Positions 16,824 to 25,288 of a stretch of DNA of 64,000 nucleotides are shown piece after piece. Within the stretch, counting starts at the first letter, position 1. Every line of letters starts with the position of its first letter. Origin of the DNA: DAHUYF01 sp963838385 (GTDB lineage Bacteria > Pseudomonadota > Alphaproteobacteria > ATCC43930 > CGMCC-115725); the NCBI GenBank assembly GCA_963838385.1, contig CAWIRE010000001.1:992001-1056000 (forward strand), given 5' to 3'. The translations under genes were made by a program, and so were the position numbers. A model generated the notes under the pieces. It had not been told where the DNA came from, did no database searches, and saw only the letters and a program-made list of their open reading frames with translations.

Positions 16824-18166
16824 CGGAGCGCCTCGCGCAAGCCGTCGATCAACGCCGCCATGTCCTCCTCGGTATTGGTCTCGGTGGCGGCGAGGATGAG
16901 GAGATCGGCGAGATCCCTGCGGCCGGGCCACAGCCGGCTCGCCGGCACGCCGGCCAGCAGGCCGCGCGCGGCGAGCGCCTCGACCACCGGCGCCGCCGGA
17001 CGCGGCAGGCGCAGCGTGAATTCGTTGAAGAAGCGCTCCGTCAGCAGCGTCACCCCGGGCAGCCGCGCCAGCCGGTCGGCGAGCGCCGTCGCGTGCCCAT
17101 GGTTGATCCGGGCGAGCCGGGTGAAGCCGGCCTCGCCGAGCAGCGCCATGTGGATGGTGAAGGCGAGAGCGCAGAGGCCGGAATTGGTGCAGATGTTGCT
17201 CGTCGCCTTCTCGCGGCGGATGTGCTGCTCGCGCGTCGACAGCGTCAGCACGAAGCCGCGCCGCCCGGCCGCGTCGACGGTCTGGCCGACCAGCCGGCCC
17301 GGCATCTGGCGCACGAATTTCTCGCGCGCGGCGAAGAGGCCGAGATGCGGTCCGCCGAAGCCCAGCGCGTTGCCGAGCGACTGGCCCTCGCCGGCGACGA
17401 TGTCGGCGCCCATCTCGCCGGGCGGCTTGACCAGCCCCAGAGACACCGCCTCGGTGACGACGACGACGAGGAGCGCGCCGGCGCGATGGCACGCCTCGGC
17501 CAGCGCCGAGAGGTCATGCACCTGGCCGAAGCAGCCGGGATTCTGCACCACGACGCAGGAGGTGTCGGCGCCGACGAGCGCGCCGAGATCCTCTCGCGCC
17601 AGCGGATCGGGATCGCGCACGGCGATGGCGAAGCCGCCGAAGCGCGCATAGGTCTCGGTGGTCTCGCGGTAGTGCGGATGGAGATCGCCGGCGAGGATCG
17701 CCTTCCCGCGGCGGGTCAGGCGGTTGGCCATCATCACCGCCTCGGCGCAGGCGGTGGCGCCGTCATACATCGAGGCGTTGGCGACATCCATGCCGGTGAT
17801 CAGCGCCACCTGCGTCTGGAATTCGAACATCGACTGCAGGGTGCCTTGCGACACCTCGGGCTGATAGGGCGTGTAGGAGGTCAGGAACTCGCCGCGCTGG
17901 ATGAGATGGTCGACGGCCGCCGGCACGTGATGGCGATAGGCGCCGCAGCCGAGGAAGCTCGGCACCGAAGAGGCCGGCAGGTTGCGCGCGGCCATGCGCG
18001 CCAGCGCCCGCTCGACCTCCATCTCGCCCAGCGCCAGCGGCAGGTCGAGCGGCTTCTCCAGCGCCGCCGCGCGCGGCACGTCGCGGAAGAGATCCGCGAC
18101 GCTGTCGGCGCCGATCGCCGCCAGCATGGCGCTGCGGTCCGCCTCGGTCAGCGGCAGATAGCGCAT
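16820..18166 (-). CDS. gcvPA: Glycine dehydrogenase (decarboxylating) subunit 1
   Basis: This 448-residue alpha subunit of the two-part glycine decarboxylase has the family motifs MRYLPLTEADRSAML at the N-terminus, FLGCGAYRHHVPAAVDHL, TPYQPEVSQGTLQ and TSNICTNSGLCALA. It lacks the PLP lysine, which is on subunit 2. The split form is usual in this part of the alphaproteobacteria, whereas E. coli has a single gcvP. Its ATG shares one base with the gcvH stop. Confidence 0.95.
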   Translation of the reverse strand: MRYLPLTEADRSAMLAAIGADSVADLFRDVPRAAALEKPLDLPLALGEMEVERALARMAARNLPASSVPSFLGCGAYRHHVPAAVDHLIQRGEFLTSYTPYQPEVSQGTLQSMFEFQTQVALITGMDVANASMYDGATACAEAVMMANRLTRRGKAILAGDLHPHYRETTETYARFGGFAIAVRDPDPLAREDLGALVGADTSCVVVQNPGCFGQVHDLSALAEACHRAGALLVVVVTEAVSLGLVKPPGEMGADIVAGEGQSLGNALGFGGPHLGLFAAREKFVRQMPGRLVGQTVDAAGRRGFVLTLSTREQHIRREKATSNICTNSGLCALAFTIHMALLGEAGFTRLARINHGHATALADRLARLPGVTLLTERFFNEFTLRLPRPAAPVVEALAARGLLAGVPASRLWPGRRDLADLLILAATETNTEEDMAALIDGLREALR

Positions 18167-18543
18167 CAGTGCAGGCCCTCGACGAAGGCGGCATAGGCCT
18201 TCTCGTCCATCAGCCCGTCGAGTTCCTTGGGATTGGCGATGCGCAGCTTCAGGAACCAGCCCTCGCCCTGGGGGTCGGCGTTGACCTTGCCGGGCTCGCC
18301 CGACAGCGCGTCATTGACCGCGATCACCTCGCCCGAGATCGGCGCATAGACCTCGCTCGCCGCCTTCACCAATTCGACCACCGCCGCCTCCTTGCCCTGC
18401 TCGACACGGCGGCCGGGCGCGGGCAGCTCGACATAGACGACGTCGCCGAGCTGGGTCTGGGCATAATCCGTGATGCCGATCACGGCGACATCGCCCTCGA
18501 TCCTGATCCATTCGTGATCCTTGGTGTATCTGACGGTGCTCAT
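18166..18543 (-). CDS. gcvH: Glycine cleavage system H protein
   Basis: This 125-residue lipoyl carrier has the lipoylation site in ELVKAASEVYAPISGEV, with the modified lysine at residue 60. KDHEWIRIEGDVAVIGITDYAQTQLGDVVYVELP is the typical N-terminal hammerhead. The protein shuttles the aminomethyl group between P and T proteins. It lies between gcvT (20 bp gap) and gcvPA. Confidence 0.96.
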   Translation of the reverse strand: MSTVRYTKDHEWIRIEGDVAVIGITDYAQTQLGDVVYVELPAPGRRVEQGKEAAVVELVKAASEVYAPISGEVIAVNDALSGEPGKVNADPQGEGWFLKLRIANPKELDGLMDEKAYAAFVEGLH

Positions 18544-18562
18544 GGCTCCTCGCAGCCGCGGC

Positions 18563-19666
18563 TCAGCCGCGGTGATAGCGGTGGGGAACGAAAGGCAGCG
18601 GCACGATGCGCGCCGGGCGCGGCGTGCCGCGCACCAGCAGCTTCAGCGGCGTGCCGAGCGCCGCTGTGGCGGTCGCGACATAACCCATGGCGATCGGCCC
18701 GTCGGCCGAGGGGCCGAAGCCGCCGCTGGTGATGCGCCCGACGGGGGTGCCGGCGTCGTCGATGATCTCGGTGCCCTCGCGCGCCGGGGCGCGACCCTCG
18801 GGACGGATGCCGACGCGCTTGCGCGCCGCACCCGCCGCAAGCTCGCGGGCGATCGCGGCGGCGCCGGGGAACCCGCCTTCGGCGCGGCGGCGCTTCTGGA
18901 TCGCCCAGACGAGATCGGCCTCGACGACGGTGGTGGTCTCGTCGATGTCGTGGCCGTATAGGCAGAGCCCGGCCTCGAGGCGGAGCGAATCGCGCGCGCC
19001 GAGCCCGATGGGCATCACCTCGGGCTCGGCGAGCAGGCGGCGCGCCAGGCGCTCGGCCGCGTCCGCCGGCACCGACAGCTCGAACCCGTCCTCGCCGGTA
19101 TAGCCGGAGCGGGTGACGAAGCAGGCGACCCCGTCCACCACGAGCGCGGCGCCGCTCATGAAGGCGAGCGCCGGGGCGCCGGGCGCGAGCCGCGCCAGCA
19201 CCGCAGGCGCCTCCGGCCCCTGCAGCGCCAGCAGCGCACGGTCGGCCAGCGGCATCACCGCCGCGGCGCCGAGCCGGCGCTGCAGATGCGCGAAATCCTC
19301 CGCCTTGCGCGCGGCATTGACGACGAGGAGCAGGTGATCGCCCGCCCGCGTCACCATCAGATCGTCGAGGATGCCGCCGCGATCGTTGGTGAGCAGCGTG
19401 TAGCGCATCCGCCCCGGCGCGAGGCCCGCGATGTCGCCGGGCACCAGCCGCTCCAGCGCCTCGGCCGCGCCGGCCCCGTCGAGCCGCGCCTGGCCCATAT
19501 GCGACACGTCGAACAGCCCTGCCTTGGCACGGGTATGGAGATGCTCCGCCATGATGCCGGTCGGGTATTGCACCGGCATGTCATAGCCCGCGAACGGCAC
19601 CATCTTGGCGCCGAGGCTGAGATGGAGACGGTGAAGCGGCGTGCGCTGGAGCGGATTCTCGGCCAT
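18563..19666 (-). CDS. gcvT: Glycine cleavage system T protein (aminomethyltransferase)
   Basis: This 367-residue enzyme transfers the one-carbon unit to tetrahydrofolate and releases ammonia. Family motifs are PFAGYDMPVQYP, FDVSHMGQARL, RSGYTGEDGFEL, and LEAGLCLYGHDID near residue 230. It is the first gene of gcvT-H-PA-PB and follows the glycine riboswitch by about 45 bp. An in-frame Met at 19681 would add five residues; MAENPLQRTPLH at 19666 is the more family-like start. Confidence 0.95.
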   Translation of the reverse strand: MAENPLQRTPLHRLHLSLGAKMVPFAGYDMPVQYPTGIMAEHLHTRAKAGLFDVSHMGQARLDGAGAAEALERLVPGDIAGLAPGRMRYTLLTNDRGGILDDLMVTRAGDHLLLVVNAARKAEDFAHLQRRLGAAAVMPLADRALLALQGPEAPAVLARLAPGAPALAFMSGAALVVDGVACFVTRSGYTGEDGFELSVPADAAERLARRLLAEPEVMPIGLGARDSLRLEAGLCLYGHDIDETTTVVEADLVWAIQKRRRAEGGFPGAAAIARELAAGAARKRVGIRPEGRAPAREGTEIIDDAGTPVGRITSGGFGPSADGPIAMGYVATATAALGTPLKLLVRGTPRPARIVPLPFVPHRYHRG

Positions 19667-19711
19667 CGACCCTCGGGACAACAGGCGTCGTCAGCCGCCC
19701 GGCAGCGACCA

Positions 19712-19906
19712 ACGCCCCCTCTGTCCCAGGACCTGAAAAATTCACCGGACGGTCAGGGAGCGGCCGGGTTACCTCGTCGGTGAGGCGGGCGCCAAGGCGC
19801 GCGCCTGCTTTCCAGAGTGCCCTTCCCCCAACGGTCCTTTCGCCTGAGAGTTTCCGGGGCGGTTGCTCCTTCGGCGCCGGGACATGGTCCCGGTCTCTCC
19901 CATCGG
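19712..19906 (-). promoter_or_regulatory. Glycine riboswitch (tandem aptamers) upstream of gcvT
   Basis: Read on the minus strand, the first aptamer contains GGGAGAGACC, then GCCGAAGGAGCAA and AACTCTCAGGCGAAAGGACCG, the diagnostic core of the gcvT RNA element. After a short linker beginning CACTCTGGAAAGC, a second, more diverged aptamer ends with TTTTTCAGGTCCTGGGACAG. Two aptamers side by side are usual for this class. Glycine binding normally turns the downstream operon on. The position directly before gcvT agrees with this. Edges are approximate. Confidence 0.9.
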
Positions 19907-19979
19907 GGTGCGACGGCAGGTCGTCACCTTAGCCGGTCTTGCGTGCGCGAACAAGCGCGGGCGCGGAGGCGTCAGGCTC

Positions 19980-20507
19980 CTAGGAGCGCTTGCGGTTGAA
20001 GTCGAGCTGCTCCTGGCTGATCTGCAGCCCGACGATCACGCCGTAGGAGCCGACGATGCCGACGTTCTTCACCGGCAGGTGCTCGGTGATCTCCTCGACC
20101 ACGCGCACCTCCTTCTGGCGCAGCGCGAAGTTGACGCGCAGCGCGAAGTTCTGCTTCGCCAGGATGTTCTCCTGCCCGTCGGCCACGGCGACGAAATAGG
20201 CGAAATCGCCGTGGCGGAGAGCGGGATCGTTGCGCGCGATGACGAAGGTGAGGAGCGTGGTGACGCGGACGCCTGCGGCCTCCTGGCGGCAACTCGACTG
20301 GACGCTGGTGAGCTTGACGCCGAACGCTATATCCGCGGGATTGGCCGCCGAGGTGGCGCCTTGACGCAGCACGGTGTAGCTGTCGAGGTTGGGCGCGATG
20401 AAGGCCACCGGGCAGCTGAGCTTGCCGACATTGTTGTCGCTCGAGCAGCCCGCCGCGGCGAGCGCGAGCAGGCAAAGCGGCACGACGCTGAACCGGATCG
20501 ACCGCAT
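19980..20507 (-). CDS. Lipoprotein of unknown function
   Basis: This 175-residue protein has a signal peptide with lipobox (LLALAAAGCSS), so it is probably anchored to a membrane. The mature part is beta-rich (VTTLLTFVIARND, DFAYFVAVADGQENILAKQNFAL). The start codon shares one base with the stop of the upstream CDGSH gene. Similar lipoproteins occur in alphaproteobacteria without known role. Confidence 0.7.
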   Translation of the reverse strand: MRSIRFSVVPLCLLALAAAGCSSDNNVGKLSCPVAFIAPNLDSYTVLRQGATSAANPADIAFGVKLTSVQSSCRQEAAGVRVTTLLTFVIARNDPALRHGDFAYFVAVADGQENILAKQNFALRVNFALRQKEVRVVEEITEHLPVKNVGIVGSYGVIVGLQISQEQLDFNRKRS

Positions 20508-20746
20508 CAGCCGAGGTTGTGCGTGCCGTCGCAGAAAGGCTTGGTGCCGGTACGCTTGCAGCCGCACAGCCAGACCTCGCCGTCCTGGCTGGCGGTGAAC
20601 GGCACCGGCGTCACGCCGCTGCCGCGATGGGAGCCGTCGCAGAGCGGCTGCGAGCGGCTCTTGCCGCAAGCGCACCACCAGTACTCGCGCCCCGCCTCGG
20701 CGGCGAAGGCGTAAGGGCTCTTGCGCGCCTCCTGTGCTCCGCTCAT
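20507..20746 (-). CDS. Dual CDGSH iron-sulfur domain protein
   Basis: This 79-residue protein has two CDGSH motifs. The first reads CACGKSRSQPLCDGSH and the second CGCKRTGTKPFCDGTH. Each Cys3His set binds a [2Fe-2S] cluster as in mitoNEET relatives. Tandem two-cluster versions of this size are common in bacteria and are thought to act in redox or iron-sulfur handling. No membrane anchor is present. It is coupled to the lipoprotein gene downstream. Confidence 0.9.
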   Translation of the reverse strand: MSGAQEARKSPYAFAAEAGREYWWCACGKSRSQPLCDGSHRGSGVTPVPFTASQDGEVWLCGCKRTGTKPFCDGTHNLG

Positions 20747-20912
20747 CCCCCTCTTCCCCCCGCATCCTCGGTGTACTAACGTGCCCAAATCGACGCCGAA
20801 CGGCCGCCACAGGCTCGAAACGCGCTGAACTCTATTCGACCGTCGAGCGCCGCACAAGGGTTCCGGGACGCCAGGACGCCCGCCCCGACCGGCTTCGCAA
20901 GGGACATGCACG

Positions 20913-21854
20913 ATGACCAAAGCGCCGCTGACCATCCTGCTCGCGGGTCCGCGTGGCTTCTGCGCCGGGGTGGAGCGCGCGGTGCAGATCGTCGAGCGGA
21001 GCCTGGAGCGCTTCGGCGCGCCGATCTATGTCCGCCGCGAGATCGTCCACAACCGATTCGTCGTCGAGGCGCTGCAGCGCAAGGGCGCGATCTTCGTTGA
21101 GGAGATCGACGACGTGCCCGACGGCGCCGCGGTGGTGTTCTCGGCCCATGGCGTGCCCAAGGCGGTGGCGGCCGAAGCCGAGCGCCGGCGCCTCGTCCGG
21201 CTCGACGCGACCTGCCCGCTGGTGAGCAAGGTCCATCGCGAGACCGAGCGCCATTTCGCCCTCGGGCGCCGCATCATCCTCATCGGCCATGCCGGCCACC
21301 CGGAAATCGTCGGCACGATGGGACAGCTCCCGCCCGGCGCGGTGCTGCTGGTCGAGACGGTCGAGGACGTGGCGCGGCTCGCGCTCGACCCGGCCGACGA
21401 GTTCGCCTACGTCACGCAGACGACGCTCTCGATCGACGACGCGCGCTCGGTGGTGGCCGCGCTGCGCGCGCGGCTGCCCCGCCTGCACGAGCCCAAGCAT
21501 GACGATATCTGCTATGCCACCACCAACCGGCAGCAGGCGGTGAAGGCGATCGCGCGGCGCGCCGACCGGCTGCTGGTGGTCGGCGCGCCCAACTCATCGA
21601 ACTCGCTGCGGCTGGTCGAGGTGGCGCGGCAAAGCGGCTGCCGACGGGCCGCGCTGATCGGCCGCGCCGGCGAGATCGACTGGGCCTTCCTGTCGGGCGC
21701 CGAATGCCTGGGCCTCACCGCCGGCGCCTCGGCGCCCGAGACGCTGGTCGAGGAGGTGGTCGATGCCTGCCGGCGCCGCTACGACGTGGCGCTCGAGGAA
21801 GTCGCGGTCGCGCAGGAGGAAGTGAGCTTCAACCTGCCGCGGGCGCTGCAATGA
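20913..21854 (+). CDS. ispH: 4-hydroxy-3-methylbut-2-enyl diphosphate reductase
   Basis: This 313-residue enzyme performs the last step of the MEP isoprenoid pathway, giving IPP and DMAPP. The three cluster-binding Cys are at 17 (PRGFCAGVERAV), 101 (DATCPLVSKVH) and 200 (DDICYATTNRQ). The VFSAHGVP and IGHAGHPE motifs are also present. It leads the ispH-thrB-rnhA group, which is conserved in many alphaproteobacteria. Confidence 0.97.
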   Translation: MTKAPLTILLAGPRGFCAGVERAVQIVERSLERFGAPIYVRREIVHNRFVVEALQRKGAIFVEEIDDVPDGAAVVFSAHGVPKAVAAEAERRRLVRLDATCPLVSKVHRETERHFALGRRIILIGHAGHPEIVGTMGQLPPGAVLLVETVEDVARLALDPADEFAYVTQTTLSIDDARSVVAALRARLPRLHEPKHDDICYATTNRQQAVKAIARRADRLLVVGAPNSSNSLRLVEVARQSGCRRAALIGRAGEIDWAFLSGAECLGLTAGASAPETLVEEVVDACRRRYDVALEEVAVAQEEVSFNLPRALQ

Positions 21855-21871
21855 CGGGCGTCTGAGCGGCC

Positions 21872-22837
21872 ATGGCGGTCTATACCGACGTTCCCGACGA
21901 GGAGCTGCGCGCCTTCATCGCCGATTACGCCGTCGGCGAGGTGGTCTCGTGCAAGGGCATCGCCGAAGGCGTCGAGAACTCGAACTTCCTGCTACGCACC
22001 GAGGCGGGGACTTACATCCTGACGCTCTATGAAAAGCGCGTCGCGCCCGCCGACCTGCCGTTCTTCATCGCGCTGATGGAGCATCTGGCGGCGCACGGCA
22101 TCGCCTGCCCCACCCCGCTGAAGGCCCGGGACGGCGTGGCCTTGCGGCGGCTCTGCGGCCGGCCGGCGGCGCTGGTCAGCTTCCTCGACGGCATGTGGCC
22201 GCGCCGCATCCTTCCCTACCATTGCGCCGGCGTCGGCGGCGCGCTGGCGCAGCTCCATCTCGCCGGCGCCGCCTTCGCGCTCCACCGCGCCAACAATCTC
22301 TCGGTCGCCGGCTGGCGCAACCTGTTCGAGGCCTGCCGCGCGCGCGCCCATGAGGTGCGGCCGGGCCTCGCCGAGGAGCTCGGCGCCGAGATCGACGCGC
22401 TCGAGCGCTGCTGGCCCCGCGACCTGCCGAGCGGCGTCATCCATGCCGACCTCTTTCCCGACAACGTCTTCTTCCGCCACGAAGAGGTCTCGGGCCTGAT
22501 CGACTTCTATTTCGCCTGCACCGATTTCCTGGCCTACGACCTCGCCATCTGCCTCAACGCCTGGTGCTTCGAGGCCGATGGCAGCTTCAACGTCACCAAG
22601 GCGCGGCTGATGCTGGCGAGCTACCGCGCGGTGCGGCCGCTCTCGGCCGAGGAGTTCGCCGCGCTGCCGCTGCTGGCGCGCGGCAGCGCGCTGCGCTTCC
22701 TGCTGACCCGGCTCTATGACTGGCTGAACCATCCGCCGGGCGCCTTCGTGCGGCCCAAGGATCCGCTCGAATACCTGCAGAAGCTGCGCTTCCACCGCAG
22801 CGTCGCGCAGACCTCGGCCTACGGGCTCGACGCGTGA
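21872..22837 (+). CDS. thrB: Homoserine kinase (choline-kinase-like fold)
   Basis: This 321-residue protein is of the APH-like ThrB type, not the GHMP type of E. coli. It phosphorylates homoserine on the way to threonine. Motifs are MAVYTDVPDEELRAF at the start, GVENSNFLLRTEAGTYILTLYEKRV, and the catalytic loop VIHADLFPDNVFF followed by SGLIDFYFACTDFLAYDLA. It sits 17 bp after ispH and overlaps rnhA by 4 bp. The next pathway enzyme, thrC, is also in this window (31.7-33.1 kb). Confidence 0.95.
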   Translation: MAVYTDVPDEELRAFIADYAVGEVVSCKGIAEGVENSNFLLRTEAGTYILTLYEKRVAPADLPFFIALMEHLAAHGIACPTPLKARDGVALRRLCGRPAALVSFLDGMWPRRILPYHCAGVGGALAQLHLAGAAFALHRANNLSVAGWRNLFEACRARAHEVRPGLAEELGAEIDALERCWPRDLPSGVIHADLFPDNVFFRHEEVSGLIDFYFACTDFLAYDLAICLNAWCFEADGSFNVTKARLMLASYRAVRPLSAEEFAALPLLARGSALRFLLTRLYDWLNHPPGAFVRPKDPLEYLQKLRFHRSVAQTSAYGLDA

Positions 22838-23349
22838 GCGCGAGCGAGGAGCCGGCCTCCCGCGTCGTCGAGATCTTCACCGACGGCGCCTGCAGCGGCA
22901 ATCCCGGCCCCGGCGGCTGGGGCGCGGTGCTGCGCTACGGCGCCCATGAGCGCGAGCTGATGGGAGCCGAGAGCCCGACCACCAACAACCGCATGGAGAT
23001 GATGGCGGCGATCGCCGCGCTGGAGGCGCTGAAGCGGCCGAGCACGGCGCATATCCACACCGACAGCCAGTATCTGCGCGACGGCATCACCCGCTTCATC
23101 CACGCCTGGAAGGCGCGCGACTGGAAGACCGCGGACAAGAAGCCGGTGAAGAACATCGATCTCTGGGTGCGCCTGGAAGCGGCGATGAAGCCGCACAAGG
23201 TCGAATGGTTCTGGGTGCGCGGCCATTCCGGCCATCCCGAGAACGAGCGCGCCGACGCGCTGGCGCGCCTCGCCATCGCCCAGGCGCGCGACGCGGCGGC
23301 GCTCAACGGCGAGCCAATGACGGTGCCGAAGAAAAAGAAGAAGCGGTGA
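22834..23349 (+). CDS. rnhA: Ribonuclease HI
   Basis: This 171-residue nuclease cleaves RNA in RNA-DNA hybrids. The catalytic acids are visible in IFTDGACSGNPGPGGWG, NNRMEMMAAIAALEAL, IHTDSQYLRDGI and SGHPENERADALA. The C-terminus is a Lys-rich tail (VPKKKKKR). The start is a GTG overlapping thrB by 4 bp. A strong terminator follows. Confidence 0.96.
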   Translation: MSASEEPASRVVEIFTDGACSGNPGPGGWGAVLRYGAHERELMGAESPTTNNRMEMMAAIAALEALKRPSTAHIHTDSQYLRDGITRFIHAWKARDWKTADKKPVKNIDLWVRLEAAMKPHKVEWFWVRGHSGHPENERADALARLAIAQARDAAALNGEPMTVPKKKKKR

Positions 23350-23359
23350 GGAAAGCGGG

Positions 23360-23389
23360 AACGGCCGCTCCAGGGGGAGCGGCCGTTTT
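23360..23389 (+). terminator. Intrinsic terminator after rnhA
   Basis: A perfect 12-bp stem (AACGGCCGCTCC / GGAGCGGCCGTT) with a loop of about 4 nt ends in TTTTC. It lies 10 bp after the rnhA stop codon and probably ends the ispH-thrB-rnhA transcript. Confidence 0.85.
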
Positions 23390-23392
23390 CGG

Positions 23393-23476
23393 CTAGTCCG
23401 CACCGTGCGGCTCTCGTGGTTGCTTGCGCAACCGCTATCGCCGCCGCGGACGAACGCGCGATGCGCGTTCGCCTAG
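23393..23476 (-). repeat. CTAG-bordered hairpin repeat, copy 1 (modules A and B)
   Basis: An 84-bp intergenic element runs from CTAG (23393-23396) to CTAG (23473-23476). Read on the minus strand it has module A, a 9-bp hairpin with 3-nt loop (23451-23471), followed by the tail GTCCGCGGCGG. Module B is a GGTTGC/GCAACC hairpin with an AGAGCCGCACGGTGC tail. Related copies lie at 28064, 42081 and 48363. The IS5-like element begins at its right border. Confidence 0.8.
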
Positions 23477-23477
23477 C

Positions 23478-24688
23478 AGGCTGTTGAAGAAGTCCGTAGC
23501 GGACCCGGCTTAACCGTGATTCACTCCCCTTGGGCGCGAGCTTTGGGGGCGCTGATGCGGGGGGCTGACGAGCGGTCTGGGTCATTGTTCTCGTATGTAG
23601 ATCTGGAGAGTCGGGTGCGGCGGGACCACCCGCTTCGCCCGATCCGGGAGATCGCCAACACGGCGCTGGCGGACCTGAGCGAAGACTTTGCCATACTCTA
23701 TCCGCCGCGGCTGGGGCGACCCTCGATCCCGCCGGAGCGTCTCTTGCGGGCGATGCTGCTGCAAGCCTTCTACGGCATCCGCTCGGAGCGCCTGCTGATG
23801 GAGCGGATTGAATTCGATCTCTTGTTCCGCTGGTTCGTTGGGTTGGGCGTCGATGATCCAGCCTGGGACCATTCCAGCTTCACCAAGAATCGCGACAGGC
23901 TGTTGAAAGGAGAAATCGCGGCCAAGTTCTTGCGTGCCGTGCTGGCTCAGCCGAGGGTGAAGCGGCTGCTCTCCAGCGACCATTTCTCGGTAGATGGAAC
24001 GCTGATCGAGGCTTGGGCCTCGCTGAAGAGCTTCCGCAGGAAGGACGGAGGCGACAACGACAAGGATGGTCCTGGCCGCAATGCCGAGCGCAACTTCCAC
24101 AAAGAGAAGCGCTCCAACGAGACCCATCAAAGCACCACCGATCCAGAGGCTAGGCTGTACAAAAAAGGCGGCCAGGCCGCCAAGCTCTGCTACATCGGCC
24201 ACGTCCTGATGGAGAACCGTCATGGCTTGGTGGTGGATGGCACCTTGACCCTGGCGACCGGCACAGCCGAGCGGGAAGCAGCGCTTGAGTTGCTGGACCG
24301 CCGGACCGGGCGGCACCGGATCACTCTGGGAGCCGACAAGGCCTACGATGTGCGCCAGTTCATCGCCGATCTGCGCGCCCGCGTCGTCACGCCGCATGTC
24401 GCGATCGACGGGCATGTGCGCGAGAGCGGTCAGCCGCGCACCACCGCCATTGACCGTCGCACCACTCGTCACCTCGGCTATGCCATCAGTCAGCGGTGCC
24501 GCAAGCGTACCGAGGAGGTGTTCGGTTGGACCAAAGGGGCCGCAGGGCTGATCAAAGTTAAGCTGCGCGGCCGCGCGCGTGTGCAGGCCGTCTTCACCCT
24601 GGCACTGGCAGCCTACAATCTGATCCGCCTGCCCAAGCTTCTCGAGGCACCGGCATGAGGCTCAAGGGCAAGTGGCGCATCGTCGAGA
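23478..24688 (+). mobile_element. IS5-family insertion sequence, right end not recognisable
   Basis: The left end reads AGGCTGTTGAAGAAGTCC, the usual terminal sequence of IS5-type elements. It touches the CTAG border of the preceding hairpin repeat. CTAG fits the YTAR target preferred by IS5 relatives. No inverted copy of this end is found after the transposase. Instead the sequence passes through a 15-codon fragment and meets the stop codon of the peroxiredoxin gene, so the right end appears lost or rearranged. Confidence 0.65.
23555..24658 (+). CDS. IS5-family transposase
   Basis: This transposase of about 367 residues is apparently intact. It has an N-terminal DUF772-type region (LGRPSIPPERLLRAMLLQAFYGIRSERLLMERIEFD). 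The DDE catalytic text is VDGTLIEAW, LGADKAYDV and RTEEVFGWTK. A GTG at 23516 in the same frame would add 13 residues. The product would move the element by cut-and-paste. Codon usage is slightly lower in GC than the neighbours, as expected for a mobile gene. Confidence 0.9.
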   Translation: MRGADERSGSLFSYVDLESRVRRDHPLRPIREIANTALADLSEDFAILYPPRLGRPSIPPERLLRAMLLQAFYGIRSERLLMERIEFDLLFRWFVGLGVDDPAWDHSSFTKNRDRLLKGEIAAKFLRAVLAQPRVKRLLSSDHFSVDGTLIEAWASLKSFRRKDGGDNDKDGPGRNAERNFHKEKRSNETHQSTTDPEARLYKKGGQAAKLCYIGHVLMENRHGLVVDGTLTLATGTAEREAALELLDRRTGRHRITLGADKAYDVRQFIADLRARVVTPHVAIDGHVRESGQPRTTAIDRRTTRHLGYAISQRCRKRTEEVFGWTKGAAGLIKVKLRGRARVQAVFTLALAAYNLIRLPKLLEAPA

Positions 24689-24702
24689 TTAGAGCGCCTT
24701 GA
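24655..24702 (+). pseudogene. Truncated 5' fragment of a small-protein gene (15 codons)
   Basis: An ATG overlapping the transposase stop (ATGA) opens the reading MRLKGKWRIVEIRAP and then stops. I recall MKLKGKWRIVEMELWD as the start of a widespread family of small uncharacterised proteins, so this looks like the first 11 codons of such a gene. It is cut at 24688 by the junction with the peroxiredoxin stop codon. The family match is from memory. Confidence 0.45.
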
Positions 24703-25171
24703 GGATCGCCTCCGCGCTCGAGACTTCGAAGGCGCCGGGCTTCTCGACGTTGAGCGCCTTGACGACGCCGTCCTGCACGATCATGGCGTAACGCTGCGAG
24801 CGCTTGCCGAGGCCATAGCCGCTGCCGTCCATCTCGAGGCCGACCGCGCGGGTGAAATCGCCATTGCCGTCGGCCAGCATCTGCACCTTGCCGTCGGCAT
24901 TCTGCTGCTTGCCCCAGGCGTTCATCACGAAGGCATCGTTGACCGAGAGGCAGGCGACGGCATCGACGCCCTTCGAGCGCAGCTCGGCGACCTTCTCGAC
25001 GAAGCCCGGCAGGTGCTTGGCCGAGCAGGTCGGGGTGAACGCGCCGGGCAGCGCGAACAGCACCACCTTCTTGCCCTGGAAGAACTCGCCGGTGTCGACG
25101 TCCTTCATGCCTTCCGGCGTCATCTGCTTGAGCTTCACCGCCGGGACCTTGTCGCCAACCTTGATGGTCAT
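24689..25171 (-). CDS. Peroxiredoxin (Prx5/AhpC-TSA type)
   Basis: This 160-residue thiol peroxidase of the Prx5 group reduces peroxides. The peroxidatic Cys is in LPGAFTPTCSAKHLPGF, and GYGLGKRSQRYAMIVQDGVV is the family C-terminal motif. The start at 25171 follows an A/G-rich ribosome-binding site; the upstream Met at 25231 is not supported. In related genomes it often follows rnhA; here the IS5-like element separates them and reaches the stop codon, leaving no native 3' untranslated region. Confidence 0.92.
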   Translation of the reverse strand: MTIKVGDKVPAVKLKQMTPEGMKDVDTGEFFQGKKVVLFALPGAFTPTCSAKHLPGFVEKVAELRSKGVDAVACLSVNDAFVMNAWGKQQNADGKVQMLADGNGDFTRAVGLEMDGSGYGLGKRSQRYAMIVQDGVVKALNVEKPGAFEVSSAEAILKAL

Positions 25172-25288
25172 CGCCTTTCCCCTTCCGTCATTTTTCGCAT
25201 TCCGGCCATGGGCACGCCCACGGAGGCGCACACCATAGACGGTCGGCCTCGGGAAATCACGCCCACCGGCGCCGGCCTCCCGGCAAGT

